Below, one piece after another: positions 1 through 9,470 of a DNA stretch of 64,000 bases. The stretch is from contig NZ_VSDO01000001.1 of NCBI RefSeq assembly GCF_008084145.1, positions 1,254,840 through 1,318,839 of the forward strand. Reading direction: 5' to 3'. Each line of letters starts with the position of its first letter. Within the stretch, counting starts at the first letter, position 1. Position numbers and translations under genes: made by a program. The stretch is from Paenibacillus faecis. GTDB lineage: Bacteria > Bacillota > Bacilli > Paenibacillales > Paenibacillaceae. Under the pieces are notes generated by a model that saw only the letters and a list, made by a program, of their open reading frames with translations, was not told the origin of the DNA and ran no database searches.

Positions 1-52
1 TACAGCTATGATAGTGTAAATGATTAAAGTAAAACCTGAAAACAAAAACGTC

Positions 53-649
53 CTATGACGTCAATCGATAGCTGCTTTGACTTAGCACTTTCACGTGGGC
101 TATAGCGGCGGGTGAAATCTCCTCGAAGGTCAGGCGATCTTGGATATAAAACGAGATAAATCCGTGGATTCCCAAAAACATGCTCAACGGCAAGGATGGA
201 TTATCCTCCATGGGATGCCGCTCCTCTTTCAAAAAGCCGCGGATGATCCGGTCGAACATATCAAAACATTTGGCCTGTTCAGCCCGGCAATAAGTCAGAA
301 TCTCCTCATCCCGAAGCATGAACATAATTTCATATTGATGCGGATGCTCCAAACCGAACTTGATGAATTCCAGCATCAACTGTTCCACCTTCGTCAAACC
401 TTCGCTTGGCGGACGCTTGGTCACCTGTTCGCATAACCGGGCCAAATGGTTGAAGTCCTGGACGACGATGGCGTAGAACAATTCCGCTTTTTCCTTAAAA
501 TGATAGTAAAGGGAACCGTGGCTATAGCCTAAATGCTGCCCGATGCTCCTCATGGAAATTCCGCGATAGCCTTTCGTGATAAAAAGATGTCTCGCGGCAT
601 CCATAATTCGTTCCCTTGACAACTCCTGCTCTACTGCTCTTCTTGCCAT
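53..649 (-). CDS. TetR/AcrR family transcriptional regulator
   Basis: 198-residue protein with an N-terminal TetR helix-turn-helix (about residues 10-58). The motif GYRGISMRSIGQHLGYSHG followed by SLYYHFKEKAELF is the classic recognition helix plus the YYHF signature, so this is a DNA-binding repressor whose C-terminal half binds an unknown ligand. The start lies only 5 nt past the stop of the YigZ-family gene upstream on the same strand, with AAGGGG about 10 nt before the ATG, so the two are probably cotranscribed. The ligand and targets cannot be told from sequence. The 52 bases to the left edge of the window contain nothing recognisable. Confidence 0.92.
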   Translation of the reverse strand: MARRAVEQELSRERIMDAARHLFITKGYRGISMRSIGQHLGYSHGSLYYHFKEKAELFYAIVVQDFNHLARLCEQVTKRPPSEGLTKVEQLMLEFIKFGLEHPHQYEIMFMLRDEEILTYCRAEQAKCFDMFDRIIRGFLKEERHPMEDNPSLPLSMFLGIHGFISFYIQDRLTFEEISPAAIAHVKVLSQSSYRLTS

Positions 650-654
650 AGGCT

Positions 655-1287
655 TTATTCCCCTTCAATAAAGTAGACCTTTTCACCTTCCGTCATCTTG
701 GCCTGCCCCTGAGTCAGATCGGTCATCCATGCCGCAAAGGCGTCCGACTCTCCTTCCAAAGGCAGACAACGCAATGTTACCTTATCGGCGAACCCGGTTT
801 CTCCCGTGCGAACGCCTCGGTTTCTTAGCTCATTCTCTACCTTGCCGAGCCAGGTGTAATCCAGTTCCACAAAAATCTCGCGGTGCAGGACGCGCGTAAT
901 GACTTCCCCGGCTTCCGTCGCGGCGACGGCCCCGTCCGTGTATGCCCGGATCAGCCCTCCGGCCCCCAGCATAATGCCTCCGAAATAACGGGTTACCACA
1001 ATAGCCACGTTCTTGAGCCCCTGGTTGCGAATGACCTCCAGGATCGGTTTGCCGGCGGTCCCGCTCGGTTCCCCGTCATCCGATTGCTTCTGGATTTCAT
1101 CCCTTTCCCCGATCATATACGCCGAGCAATTATGAGTCGCGTTCCAATGCCGTTTCTTAATCTCTTCGATAAAAGCTACGGCCTCTTCCTCCGTCTCCAC
1201 CGGCTTGATCTGGCCGATGAATCTCGACTTCTTGATCACGATTTCCTTTTCTCCGGCTTGGCGCACCGTTCTGTAACGTTCCAGCAT
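655..1287 (-). CDS. YigZ/IMPACT family protein (YvyE-like)
   Basis: 210-residue member of the YigZ/IMPACT family. The family signature is clear: DDGEPSGTAGKPIL near residue 70 and RYFGGIMLGAGGLIRAY near residue 100, followed by a C-terminal DUF1949-like domain of about 65 residues. Length matches the bacterial family (about 205-215). The biochemical role is not settled; eukaryotic IMPACT regulates translation through GCN1/GCN2, and bacterial members are linked to stress or nucleic-acid binding only by structure. The ATG is preceded by GGATGGAAA. It sits directly upstream of the TetR gene (5 nt gap). Confidence 0.93.
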   Translation of the reverse strand: MLERYRTVRQAGEKEIVIKKSRFIGQIKPVETEEEAVAFIEEIKKRHWNATHNCSAYMIGERDEIQKQSDDGEPSGTAGKPILEVIRNQGLKNVAIVVTRYFGGIMLGAGGLIRAYTDGAVAATEAGEVITRVLHREIFVELDYTWLGKVENELRNRGVRTGETGFADKVTLRCLPLEGESDAFAAWMTDLTQGQAKMTEGEKVYFIEGE

Positions 1288-1315
1288 GTCATTTCCATCC
1301 TTATGAATGTGCCAA

Positions 1316-1352
1316 GAAGCAGCCCAGCCGGAAAAATCCGGTGAACTGCTTC
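1316..1352. terminator. hairpin between pgi and the YigZ-family gene
   Basis: Inverted repeat GAAGCAG...CTGCTTC with a second inner pairing CCGGA/TCCGG around a short A/T loop. It lies between the stop of pgi and the start of the next gene on the same strand. No T-run follows it on either strand, so it may be a processing or attenuating hairpin rather than an intrinsic terminator. Confidence 0.35.
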
Positions 1353-1400
1353 CTGGCGGCTTTATTCCTGCCTTTATGCAAAGGCTGGTCGATTACTCGA

Positions 1401-2756
1401 TTACTCGGAAAGTCTTGCTTCCAGTTCCGCTTTCTCTTTCTCGTAACCCGGTTTGCCAAGCAGAGCGAACATGTTCTTCTTGTACGCCTCTACGCCCGGC
1501 TGGTCGAATGGGTTTACGCCCAGCAGGTAGCCGCTGATGCCGCAGGCCTTTTCAAAGAAGTATACCAGATAACCGAAGGAATATGGAGTCAAATCCGGAA
1601 CATTGACGACCAAATTCGGAACCTGACCGTCGGTATGCGCCAGCAATGTGCCTTGGAACGCCTTCTTGTTGACGAAATCGAGCGTTTTGCCGGCCAGGAA
1701 GTTCAAGCCGTCCAGATCCGCCGGATCGGATTCGATCGTAATGTGGCTAGGCACTTCGGTGACCTGAATAACGGTTTCAAAAATATTGCGGTTGCCTTCC
1801 TGAATAAACTGCCCCATGGAGTGCAGGTCTGTCGAGAAGTCCACCGATGCCGGGAAAATCCCCTTGAAATCCTTGCCTTCACTCTCGCCGTAGAGCTGTT
1901 TCCACCATTCGGATACGTAATGCAGGGAAGGCTCGTAGTTCACCAGAATTTCCGTAACTTTCCCCTTGCGGTACAGGGCGTTGCGGACCGCCGCATATTG
2001 GTAGCTGGCGTTCTCGGCCAGATTCGGATTGCTGTATTCCTTAGATGCGTCGGCCGCGCCTTGCATCATTTCTTCAATGTTAATCCCGGCAGTCGCGATC
2101 GGCAGCAAACCTACCGCCGTCAAAACGGAGTAACGCCCGCCCACGTCGTCCGGAATGACGAATGTTTCATAGCCTTCTTCATTGGACAGCTTCTTCAGGG
2201 CGCCCTTCTCGCGGTCGGTTGTAGCGTAAATCCGTTTGCGCGCCTCTTCTTTGCCGTATTTCTTCTCCAGGGCCGCACGGAAAATACGGAAAGCGATCGC
2301 CGGTTCCGTCGTCGTTCCCGACTTCGAAATGACGTTGATGGAGAAGCCCTTGCCTTCGATCAGGTCGAGGAGATGATTGACGTAAGTCGAGCTGATGTTG
2401 TTGCCGGCAAAATAGATTTCCGGAGTTTTACGCTTGTCCTTAGGAAGCAAATTATAGAAGGAATGCGAAAGCGACTCGATCGCCGCGCGGGCGCCGAGGT
2501 AAGAGCCGCCGATCCCGATCACGATCAAAACGTCGGAATCGCTTTGGATTTTGGCAGCGGCTTTCTGAATCCGGGAAAACTCTTCTTTATCATATGCCGT
2601 AGGGAGGTCGATCCAACCCAAGAAATCGGAGCCGGCGCCTGTCCCGTTATGTAATTGCTCGTGAGCCGCACGGATTTGGGCTTCCAAATTATCGACTTCG
2701 TGCTGACCTACAAATTGCAATGCTTTGCTGTAATCAAACGTTACTTTTTTAGACAT
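1401..2756 (-). CDS. pgi: glucose-6-phosphate isomerase
   Basis: 451-residue glucose-6-phosphate isomerase interconverting glucose-6-phosphate and fructose-6-phosphate in the cytoplasm. Landmarks: [16 protein letters not shown] (sugar-phosphate loop), [14 protein letters not shown], and the C-terminal [20 protein letters not shown]. The length fits the short Gram-positive type (about 450, versus about 550 in enterobacteria). An ATG 18 nt upstream overlaps the ribosome site itself; GGAGG about 11 nt before the ATG at 2756 decides for that start (protein begins [13 protein letters not shown]). Transketolase lies about 1.6 kb upstream on the same strand, so two central sugar-phosphate enzymes are near each other but not in one obvious operon. 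Confidence 0.98.
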   Translation of the reverse strand: MSKKVTFDYSKALQFVGQHEVDNLEAQIRAAHEQLHNGTGAGSDFLGWIDLPTAYDKEEFSRIQKAAAKIQSDSDVLIVIGIGGSYLGARAAIESLSHSFYNLLPKDKRKTPEIYFAGNNISSTYVNHLLDLIEGKGFSINVISKSGTTTEPAIAFRIFRAALEKKYGKEEARKRIYATTDREKGALKKLSNEEGYETFVIPDDVGGRYSVLTAVGLLPIATAGINIEEMMQGAADASKEYSNPNLAENASYQYAAVRNALYRKGKVTEILVNYEPSLHYVSEWWKQLYGESEGKDFKGIFPASVDFSTDLHSMGQFIQEGNRNIFETVIQVTEVPSHITIESDPADLDGLNFLAGKTLDFVNKKAFQGTLLAHTDGQVPNLVVNVPDLTPYSFGYLVYFFEKACGISGYLLGVNPFDQPGVEAYKKNMFALLGKPGYEKEKAELEARLSE

Positions 2757-2881
2757 GCTGATAATTACCTCCATCTATTTATTGGTCTCACTGCCTATCC
2801 AGAGGACAACCATGGTGCATTAACTTGTAACTAGGATACTGTAAAATACCCGTGAAAACAAGGGCACTTTATACACCTTTC

Positions 2882-2904
2882 CGGGGGAGGAACCGGCTCC
2901 CCCG
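2882..2904. terminator. GC-rich hairpin downstream of the dehydrogenase gene
   Basis: Perfect 8-bp stem CGGGGGAG / CTCCCCCG with a 7-nt loop, just past the stop of the leftward dehydrogenase gene. The tail is not T-rich on the minus strand (weakly so on the plus strand), so termination is plausible but not certain. Confidence 0.45.
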
Positions 2905-2911
2905 CTCTATT

Positions 2912-3796
2912 TTACCGTTCCGTATAATACTTAAAAAGCACCTGTGTTCCTTTATTCTCATACCCCTCGCTCGCAAGCTGCTTATAAAGCGATTCGGCCA
3001 AAGCGAGCCCCGGCGTATCCAATCCCATCTCCCGCACCGATTCGAGAGCGATTCCCATATCTTTAATAAAATGCTTCACATAAAAACCGGGCTCGAAATT
3101 CCCCGCGATCATGCGCGGACCCAAATTGCTGAGCGACCAGCTGCCGGCCGCTCCGCTCTCGATACTCCGCAGCACGGTTTCCGGATCAAGCCCCGCGCTC
3201 CGCGCATAGGCCAGCGACTCGCTGACCCCCATCATCCCCGAGGCGATCGCGATCTGGTTGCACATCTTCGTGTGCTGGCCTGCCCCTGCTTTGCCTTGAA
3301 GCACGATGTTGGTGCCCATGAGCCGGAAGAGCGGCAGTACCGCGTTAAAGTCCGCCTCATCGCCGCCGACCATAATGGAAAGTTTGGCATCGCGGGCCCC
3401 GATGTCCCCGCCGGAAACCGGAGCATCCAGACCGTGAAGTCCCCGGGCGGCGCAAGCTTCATAAATCCGCCCGGCCAGCAGCGGACTTGAGGTTGTCATA
3501 TCGATTAAATAAGCTCCCGGCTTGGCTCGTTCCACCAGCCCGTTGCTTCCCAAATAAATGTCCTCCACATCTTTCGGATAACCGACCATCGTAAAGACCA
3601 CATCGCATGCCGCAGCCAGATCCCCCGGCGTTTCATGCCATACGGCTCCGCCTTCCACCAATTCCTTCGCCTTTTCGGCCGTTCGGGTATACACATGCAG
3701 CGGATAACCGGCGTTTTGAATGTGGCCGGCCATGCTTTTGCCCATAACCCCGATTCCGATAAAGCCTACCGATGTACTTTCAGGTGTGATTGTCAT
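2912..3796 (-). CDS. NAD(P)-dependent 3-hydroxyisobutyrate dehydrogenase-family oxidoreductase
   Basis: 294 residues, full length for the beta-hydroxyacid dehydrogenase family (3-hydroxyisobutyrate, tartronate semialdehyde and glyoxylate reductases). N-terminal Rossmann motif GFIGIGVMGKSMAGH (about residues 12-26), substrate-binding DAPVSGGDIGARDAKLSIMV (about 125-144), and the catalytic lysine in GAGQHTKMCNQI. Substrate cannot be assigned: these enzymes oxidise or reduce different short beta-hydroxyacids. ATG preceded by GAGGAGAGG. It stands alone, with a terminator-like hairpin after it and the ppnP terminator before it. Confidence 0.93.
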   Translation of the reverse strand: MTITPESTSVGFIGIGVMGKSMAGHIQNAGYPLHVYTRTAEKAKELVEGGAVWHETPGDLAAACDVVFTMVGYPKDVEDIYLGSNGLVERAKPGAYLIDMTTSSPLLAGRIYEACAARGLHGLDAPVSGGDIGARDAKLSIMVGGDEADFNAVLPLFRLMGTNIVLQGKAGAGQHTKMCNQIAIASGMMGVSESLAYARSAGLDPETVLRSIESGAAGSWSLSNLGPRMIAGNFEPGFYVKHFIKDMGIALESVREMGLDTPGLALAESLYKQLASEGYENKGTQVLFKYYTER

Positions 3797-3916
3797 AGTC
3801 GTATCCTCTCCTCGTCCGTATACGCATTAGAATGCATAATCAGTACCGTAACCGATACAAGTTCGTGTTTTCAGTAATAACACAACTCGGCTCCTTCAGG
3901 CAACCGCCCGTATGGG

Positions 3917-3954
3917 AAAAGGCAGATACAGCGCTGAGCATGTACCTGCCTTTT
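3917..3954 (-). terminator. intrinsic terminator after ppnP
   Basis: Stem AAAAGGCAG / CTGCCTTTT extended by a short inner pairing (TACA/TGTA), about 20 nt past the ppnP stop. The symmetric A and T tracts would let it work in both directions. Confidence 0.75.
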
Positions 3955-3974
3955 GATAGAAATCCAACTTGAAC

Positions 3975-4295
3975 TTAAGCCCCTGAACCGTAAGAGCAGC
4001 AGTAATCCGTAACGCTTTGGACCACCAGCTTGAAGGAGGAGTTTGCGGGCACGGTAAACGTTCCGCGTCCGCTGATCTCTCTCCATATCGTTTCGCCCGG
4101 AAGCAGGACCTTCAGGTCTCCGGAGAGAATGTCCATCACTTCCAGCGAGTCCGTACCGAACTCATACTCGCCGGGAAGCATAATTCCGAGCGTAATTTTA
4201 TTTCCGTCCTGCAGCCATACCGTCCGGCTCGTTACTTTGCCGTCAAAGTAAATGTTGGCGGCCTTGTCTACAGTTACATTTTTGAATTGCTCCAC
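3975..4295 (-). CDS. ppnP: pyrimidine/purine nucleoside phosphorylase (PpnP, cupin family, DUF1255)
   Basis: 106-residue small cupin matching the YaiE/PpnP family in length and throughout, with motifs FDGKVTSRTVWLQDG, GIMLPGEYEFGTDSLEVMDI and GRGTFTVPANSSFKLVV. E. coli PpnP phosphorolyses several nucleosides to base plus ribose-1-phosphate. The start is GTG with GGGGAGCGGG upstream. It lies 34 nt after the transketolase stop on the same strand, so ribose phosphate released by nucleoside phosphorolysis could feed the pentose phosphate enzyme encoded next door. The assignment to this family is strong; the exact substrate range here is inferred. Confidence 0.9.
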   Translation of the reverse strand: MEQFKNVTVDKAANIYFDGKVTSRTVWLQDGNKITLGIMLPGEYEFGTDSLEVMDILSGDLKVLLPGETIWREISGRGTFTVPANSSFKLVVQSVTDYCCSYGSGA

Positions 4296-4329
4296 GCTTC
4301 CCGCTCCCCTCGGTCCTCTTTGATGGATG

Positions 4330-6354
4330 TTATTTCAATTGATCCTTAACGTGCTTCACCACATTGGCCACGGTAAAGCCGTACTCCTCGATCACCTTGT
4401 CTCCAGGCGCGGATGCCCCAAAGGTGTTGATGCCGATGACGCTGCCCTTCTCGCCCACATAACGCTCCCATCCGAACGGATGCGCCATTTCCACGGCAAC
4501 GCGGGCTTTCACGTCAGGCAGAATGACGGAATCTTTGTATGCCTGATCCTGCTTGTCGAAAAGATCCCAGCTCGGCAGGCTGATCACGCGTACATGAATG
4601 CCTTCTTCCGCCAAAGCGGCCTGAGCCCGAACCGCAAGCTGCACTTCGGAACCGGTGGCGATAATCTGGGCAACCGGTTTGCCGTCCTTGGCATCCGACA
4701 CGACATAGCCGCCGCGTTTAACGCCTTCCCGCGCCAGTTCGGCCGTCTTTTCCAGAATCGGCAAGTTTTGACGAGTCAGCACCAGAGCCACCGGATTGGA
4801 AGTGTTCTCCACCGCATAAGCCCAAGCGGCGGACGTTTCGTTGCCGTCGGCAGGACGGATGACCGTCAGACCCGGAATAATGCGAAGCGAAGCCAACTGC
4901 TCGATCGGCTCGTGCGTAGGACCGTCTTCCCCAACGGCGATACTGTCGTGGGTGAGAACGTAGGTCACAGGCAGTTTCATAAGCGCGGCAAGACGCACAG
5001 CCGGACGAAGGTAATCCGTGAACACGAAGAACGTGCCGCCGAACACTTTAAGTCCGCCATGCAGCGCGATCCCGTTCATCGCCGCGGCCATGCCGAATTC
5101 GCGCACGCCGAAGTACAGGTTGCGTCCTTCGCGGCTTTGCGGCGTATAGACCGGAAGACCTTTGAGGTGCGTCATCGTCGAGCTTTCCAGGTCGGCCGAG
5201 CCGCCGAGAAGCTGCGGTACGCCGCCGGTCAATCCGTTCAGCGCGTTGCCGGAAGCGACGCGGGTGGACAGCGCTTTGTCGTCCGCGCTGTATTTCGGCA
5301 GATCCTTGTCCCAACCGGATTCCAGTTCGCCGGAGATCGCTTTTTCGAATTGCGCGGCCAGTTCCGGATACTGGGCTTTATATTTGGCAAATGTCTCGTC
5401 CCATGCTTTGTTCGCCGCGATGCCGCGCTCTTTGACTTGAGCGAAATGGTCGCGGACTTCCTGCGGAACGTAGAAGTCTTCTTCATAAACCCATTTGTAA
5501 AAATCTTTGGTCAGTTTGGCTTCTTCCGCGCCAAGCGGAGAACCGTGCGTACCGCCATGGCCGCCCTTGCCTTGCTTGTTCGGGCTGCCGTAACCGATGA
5601 CCGTCTTCACCTCGATCAAAGTCGGACGCTCCGTGTCGCGCTTGCCTTCTTCGATCGCCGCCGCGATGGCGGACAGATCGTTGCCGTCTTCGACGAGAAG
5701 CGTCTGCCAGCCGTAAGCTTCAAAACGCTGTCTTACCTTCTCGGAGAAGCTGAGGTTAAGCTCGCCGTCCAGCGAGATATCGTTGGAATCGTAAAGGAAA
5801 ATCAGCTTGCCCAGCTTCAGATGACCAGCCAAGGAGGCAGCCTCGCTGGCAACGCCTTCCATCAAGTCTCCGTCGCCGCAGATGCCGTAAGTATAGTGAT
5901 CGATCAGTTTCAAATCGCCTTTGTTGTAGGTAGCCGCGAGTTGGGTTTCGGCAAGCGCCATCCCCACCGCCATGGCGATCCCTTGTCCAAGCGGGCCCGT
6001 CGTGGCGTCAACGCCCGCGGTGTGTCCGAATTCGGGGTGACCCGGCGTCTTGCTGCCCCATTGGCGGAACTGCTTGATCTCTTCCATCGGAAGGTCATAT
6101 CCGCTCAAATGAAGCAAGCTGTACAACAGCATGGAGCCGTGTCCAGCCGACAGGACGAAACGGTCGCGGTTGATCCACGTCGGATGATCCGGGTTGTGCG
6201 TCATCGTTTTGGCGAACAGCTGATAACCCATCGGCGCGGAACCCATCGGCATCCCCGGATGGCCGGATTTCGCCTTTTCGATGGCGTCGATCGCAAGCGT
6301 ACGAATCGTCGTGATCGACAAATTTTCAATGGTGTTGTTGTCTGACAATGGCAT
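4330..6354 (-). CDS. tkt: transketolase
   Basis: 674-residue thiamine-diphosphate transketolase of the non-oxidative pentose phosphate pathway. Landmarks: [16 protein letters not shown] near the N-terminus; the ThDP motif [19 protein letters not shown] ending in the DSNDISLDG metal site; [20 protein letters not shown] in the pyrimidine-binding domain; and the Transketolase_C domain. Full length. An in-frame ATG 42 nt upstream exists, but GGAGG lies 7 nt before the ATG at 6354 (protein begins [13 protein letters not shown]). Followed at 34 nt by ppnP. Confidence 0.98.
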   Translation of the reverse strand: MPLSDNNTIENLSITTIRTLAIDAIEKAKSGHPGMPMGSAPMGYQLFAKTMTHNPDHPTWINRDRFVLSAGHGSMLLYSLLHLSGYDLPMEEIKQFRQWGSKTPGHPEFGHTAGVDATTGPLGQGIAMAVGMALAETQLAATYNKGDLKLIDHYTYGICGDGDLMEGVASEAASLAGHLKLGKLIFLYDSNDISLDGELNLSFSEKVRQRFEAYGWQTLLVEDGNDLSAIAAAIEEGKRDTERPTLIEVKTVIGYGSPNKQGKGGHGGTHGSPLGAEEAKLTKDFYKWVYEEDFYVPQEVRDHFAQVKERGIAANKAWDETFAKYKAQYPELAAQFEKAISGELESGWDKDLPKYSADDKALSTRVASGNALNGLTGGVPQLLGGSADLESSTMTHLKGLPVYTPQSREGRNLYFGVREFGMAAAMNGIALHGGLKVFGGTFFVFTDYLRPAVRLAALMKLPVTYVLTHDSIAVGEDGPTHEPIEQLASLRIIPGLTVIRPADGNETSAAWAYAVENTSNPVALVLTRQNLPILEKTAELAREGVKRGGYVVSDAKDGKPVAQIIATGSEVQLAVRAQAALAEEGIHVRVISLPSWDLFDKQDQAYKDSVILPDVKARVAVEMAHPFGWERYVGEKGSVIGINTFGASAPGDKVIEEYGFTVANVVKHVKDQLK

Positions 6355-6614
6355 TTCTTTTCCTCCTTGGTCATGGAAAAATACGTTGTGCATCAAGAAA
6401 GGCTAGAGCTTGCTAAGTTAAACATTCAAATTGAAAAGATCATTTTGACTTTATCTATTGTACCACTACCTGCATCTCTTTTCCATAACAAGATGACTTT
6501 CTCAACAATCGTCCATAGCTTTCCCACGGGGAAGGCAAGAATACCTGAAAGCGCCAAAAAGAATGCTCCTCCCGCGGCGGTCGCGCGGAAGCCCTAATCC
6601 GGCAGCGCCAAGCG

Positions 6615-9470
6615 CTACCGGCCGCCCCGCCGCTTGGCCTCCAGCAGGCGGCCAAGCCGGTCCGCGCCTCCGTCCCCGGCGGGCGCGGTCTCCTGTCCGG
6701 CCTCCTCCGGCGGAGGGGAGGCCGGCGGCTGCGGCGGGGCATCGGCGGCGGCTTTGCCGCCGGTGCCCGCGCCGTAAAAGGCGGCCGCGCGCGATTTCCG
6801 CGCGGCCAGCCGGGCGAGCCCGGCGTCCGCTCCGGCGGCGGACGCAGCGGGCGATTCCGCCGCGAGCGCGCGGGCGCGGCGGCGCCAAGGGCTGGCGGCG
6901 GCGAGGAACGCCGCCAGCCGGGACCATGGCAGCGCCAGACGCCGGACGGCGATGTCGGCGAGCCAGAGCAGCAGCGCCGCGGCCAGCAGCGGGCGCTCCC
7001 AACCGCGCAGCGACCTTTCGGGCTGCGCCTCAAAGCGGAACGCCGCCTCCGGGTCGTTCCAGTCCAGCACCCGGCCGCCGGTCTGCTCAGCCAAAGCCTG
7101 CAGCTTGTCCTCCTGCGCCCCACCGGCCGGAATGCGGAATTCCGGCGAGTACGGCACGACGAAGCCGGTGCCCGTGCTGCCGTTTAGCGCCTTGCCGCTG
7201 CCACTGTCGTCTTTGGCCTGCAGGTTGAGCAAAAAGGAGCCCGGCGTGCGGATGTCCGTCGATCCGGTATAAACGCCCGGGGAGATCTGCGTGAGCGCAA
7301 CCCGGCTCTCCCCGCCTTCTTCCCCGGTAACGACCGCTTCCAGCTCATCCGGAGCGTCCGCTGCTTCCGACGTGACTTCAAAATGCACTTCATTTCCCGT
7401 CACCGTAGTGTTCACTTCGTAAGGGGACGCGGAAAATTGCGGAAAGGTCCACTTCACCATCTCCGTAAACCATCCGGGAAAATCCGGCCATTTGACCCAA
7501 TCCTTCGACCATTTCCCCGTCAGGTCGCTCGTCCAGGCCACCGTCCGCCCCGATCCGTACTGCCACCTGGCCAGCAGGGGGTCGGGCTCCGGGCTCGACA
7601 GCACGGTCTGGGCCGTAAGCTTAGGCGTGGCGGCGACGTACCCATAGATGCGCGGCGTCCCGTCACGGAACCAGCCGCCCCAATCCCCCGGCTGCACAAG
7701 CGCCGGGACGAACGGGCGGTCGACGATATAAGTTCTGGCGATCATCGCGGCCTCCCGGCTGAAAATGGCCGGCAGCGTCGTGGCATCCTCCACCAGATAA
7801 TACCGCCCTTTGGCCCCGTTCGCCAAGAATTGCAGCAGATTCACGTCGGCATCCTGGCCGACCGCTACGGTCGACATCGTGATTTTCCCGTCCACCATCG
7901 TTTTCAGCAGTTCGTCATACCCCGAATTCACGGCAGACTGGCCGTCCGTCAGCAGAATGATATGCTTCCGCTGCGCCTCCGCCGCCAGCATTTTCTCCGC
8001 GGCCTCCGACACCGCGGGGAAAATATTCGTCCCGCCCGCGCTCGGTATACCGCCGATTTGAGCGATCACCTCTTCTTTATCGTCCAGCGTCCGGGGTTCG
8101 ACCACCCACCAGGGCTTGTCGTCGAACGCCACCACGCCGACCGTGTCTTTCGGCCGCAGCTGTTCCACCGTACGCATCGCCGATTCCTTGGCCAGCTCCA
8201 GTTTATCCCCGGTCATACTGCCCGACCGGTCGATAACCAGGATTAGCCCGAGGGAGGGGACTTCCCGTTTTCCCTCGAGTTCCATGGAAACGGGAAGCAG
8301 CTGCTCGATCGGCGTTTTATAGTAACCGCCCATTCCGAAGCTGTCCTCGCCTCCAATCATCATAAAGCCAACGCCAAAGGAGCGGACCGCCTGTTCGATC
8401 AGTTCCATTTGCTTGCCGCCGACCTGCTCGCCGGACACATTATTAAACAGAATGCTTTCGTATCCGGCATACTTGGCCAGTTCCGAGGGCAGCATGCCGG
8501 GCGGGATGACCTCGTAATCGATCAGCCCGGATTTCAACGCGTTTTCCAGATTGGAGGAGGTTCCCGGCTTTCCTTCGACGATCAGCACTTTGGGCTCGCC
8601 TTTCACGCGGGTGAACGCATAATGGACATTGTTCTCGGCGCGTTCGTCCGCACCCGCAAAAAATTCGGCCCGGTAGCGGTGCAGCCCCGGCTCTTTCGCC
8701 AATCCTTGCAAGGCAAGGCGGTTGTCCCCCCGCTCCAGCGCGATCCGATGCCGCCCGATCTCCCGGTTGTCCTCATACAGCCGAAGCTCCCCGGCTCCGG
8801 CAAAGGTGCTGCGGATTAGGACTTCAAAGGCAAAGGCTTCTCCCGGATACAGTTGTTCGGGCAGACTGAATTCCTCGATCGCTGCGTCCGTATGGAGCGG
8901 CGGCGTGATTTCCGCCACGTCGACCGCGATACCGCGTTCCTTCAGCAGCGCGGCTTCCGCAGCCGCGTCGCCGACATTCTCCCGTCCGTCCGAGATCAGG
9001 ACGATCCTCCGATTCTCTTTGCCCGCAAACAGCCCGCCCGCGACCTGAAGTCCTTTCGCAAGATGGGTGAATCCCGGATTGACGTCCGCCCCCAGGCTTG
9101 CTTCGGATACGGGACGCGCATCCAGGTTTTTCTCGATCAAACCGTCAAGACCGAAGGAAACGACGCCCGCCCGATCCCGTTCGTCTTTTGCCGCGGAGGC
9201 TCTGCGGATCCATTCCTGCGCGGAATCCGTTTCCTCGACGCTCGCCGAGCGGTCGACGAGAAAGACCACCTCCTTCTCTTTAACCAGAGCGTACGTTTGA
9301 AATCCGGCAAGAACCATAAGAAGAAGCATAAGGATGGCGGTTCTCAGGCCGATGGCCCATTTTTTGCGCCCTCCCTTCAGTCCGAAATCGGAGCGAAGCG
9401 AGTAAACTACAAAGGCACCTAATGGGAGCAGCAGCAACAGCACCCAAGGATTATGAAATTGAACGCCCAC
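6615..9470 (-). CDS. large membrane protein with two VWA domains and a glutamine-amidotransferase-like domain
   Basis: 951 residues. Two membrane helices near the N-terminus (LLLLLPLGAFVVYSL and ILMLLLMVLAGF), a first VWA region with MIDAS-like DRSAS, then a class I glutamine-amidotransferase-like fold (LIVEGKPGTSSNLENALKSG...VGFMMIGGEDSFG) without an evident catalytic Cys, then a second complete VWA domain (MIDAS DRSGS, GGTNIFPA, LLTDGQS), a beta-rich region, one further membrane helix (LLAAALLLWLADIAV) and an Ala/Arg-rich, very GC-rich cytoplasmic tail. Such proteins pair with MoxR ATPases and DUF58 proteins in metal-centre or envelope-protein maturation. It is the last gene of the operon and its start overlaps the previous gene's end by 20 nt. 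Substrate unknown. Confidence 0.85.
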   Translation of the reverse strand: MGVQFHNPWVLLLLLPLGAFVVYSLRSDFGLKGGRKKWAIGLRTAILMLLLMVLAGFQTYALVKEKEVVFLVDRSASVEETDSAQEWIRRASAAKDERDRAGVVSFGLDGLIEKNLDARPVSEASLGADVNPGFTHLAKGLQVAGGLFAGKENRRIVLISDGRENVGDAAAEAALLKERGIAVDVAEITPPLHTDAAIEEFSLPEQLYPGEAFAFEVLIRSTFAGAGELRLYEDNREIGRHRIALERGDNRLALQGLAKEPGLHRYRAEFFAGADERAENNVHYAFTRVKGEPKVLIVEGKPGTSSNLENALKSGLIDYEVIPPGMLPSELAKYAGYESILFNNVSGEQVGGKQMELIEQAVRSFGVGFMMIGGEDSFGMGGYYKTPIEQLLPVSMELEGKREVPSLGLILVIDRSGSMTGDKLELAKESAMRTVEQLRPKDTVGVVAFDDKPWWVVEPRTLDDKEEVIAQIGGIPSAGGTNIFPAVSEAAEKMLAAEAQRKHIILLTDGQSAVNSGYDELLKTMVDGKITMSTVAVGQDADVNLLQFLANGAKGRYYLVEDATTLPAIFSREAAMIARTYIVDRPFVPALVQPGDWGGWFRDGTPRIYGYVAATPKLTAQTVLSSPEPDPLLARWQYGSGRTVAWTSDLTGKWSKDWVKWPDFPGWFTEMVKWTFPQFSASPYEVNTTVTGNEVHFEVTSEAADAPDELEAVVTGEEGGESRVALTQISPGVYTGSTDIRTPGSFLLNLQAKDDSGSGKALNGSTGTGFVVPYSPEFRIPAGGAQEDKLQALAEQTGGRVLDWNDPEAAFRFEAQPERSLRGWERPLLAAALLLWLADIAVRRLALPWSRLAAFLAAASPWRRRARALAAESPAASAAGADAGLARLAARKSRAAAFYGAGTGGKAAADAPPQPPASPPPEEAGQETAPAGDGGADRLGRLLEAKRRGGR

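Noticed and set aside
1341..2654. 437-codon open frame opposite pgi
   Set aside because: Shadow of pgi; composition and lack of motifs mark it as non-coding.
4327..6345. 672-codon open frame opposite transketolase
   Set aside because: Antisense shadow of a highly conserved gene in GC-rich sequence; no ribosome site, Arg/Gly/His-rich translation without domains.
6455..7228. Several long frames on both strands in very GC-rich sequence
   Set aside because: Arg/Pro/Ala-rich shadows of the VWA protein's Ala-rich tail.
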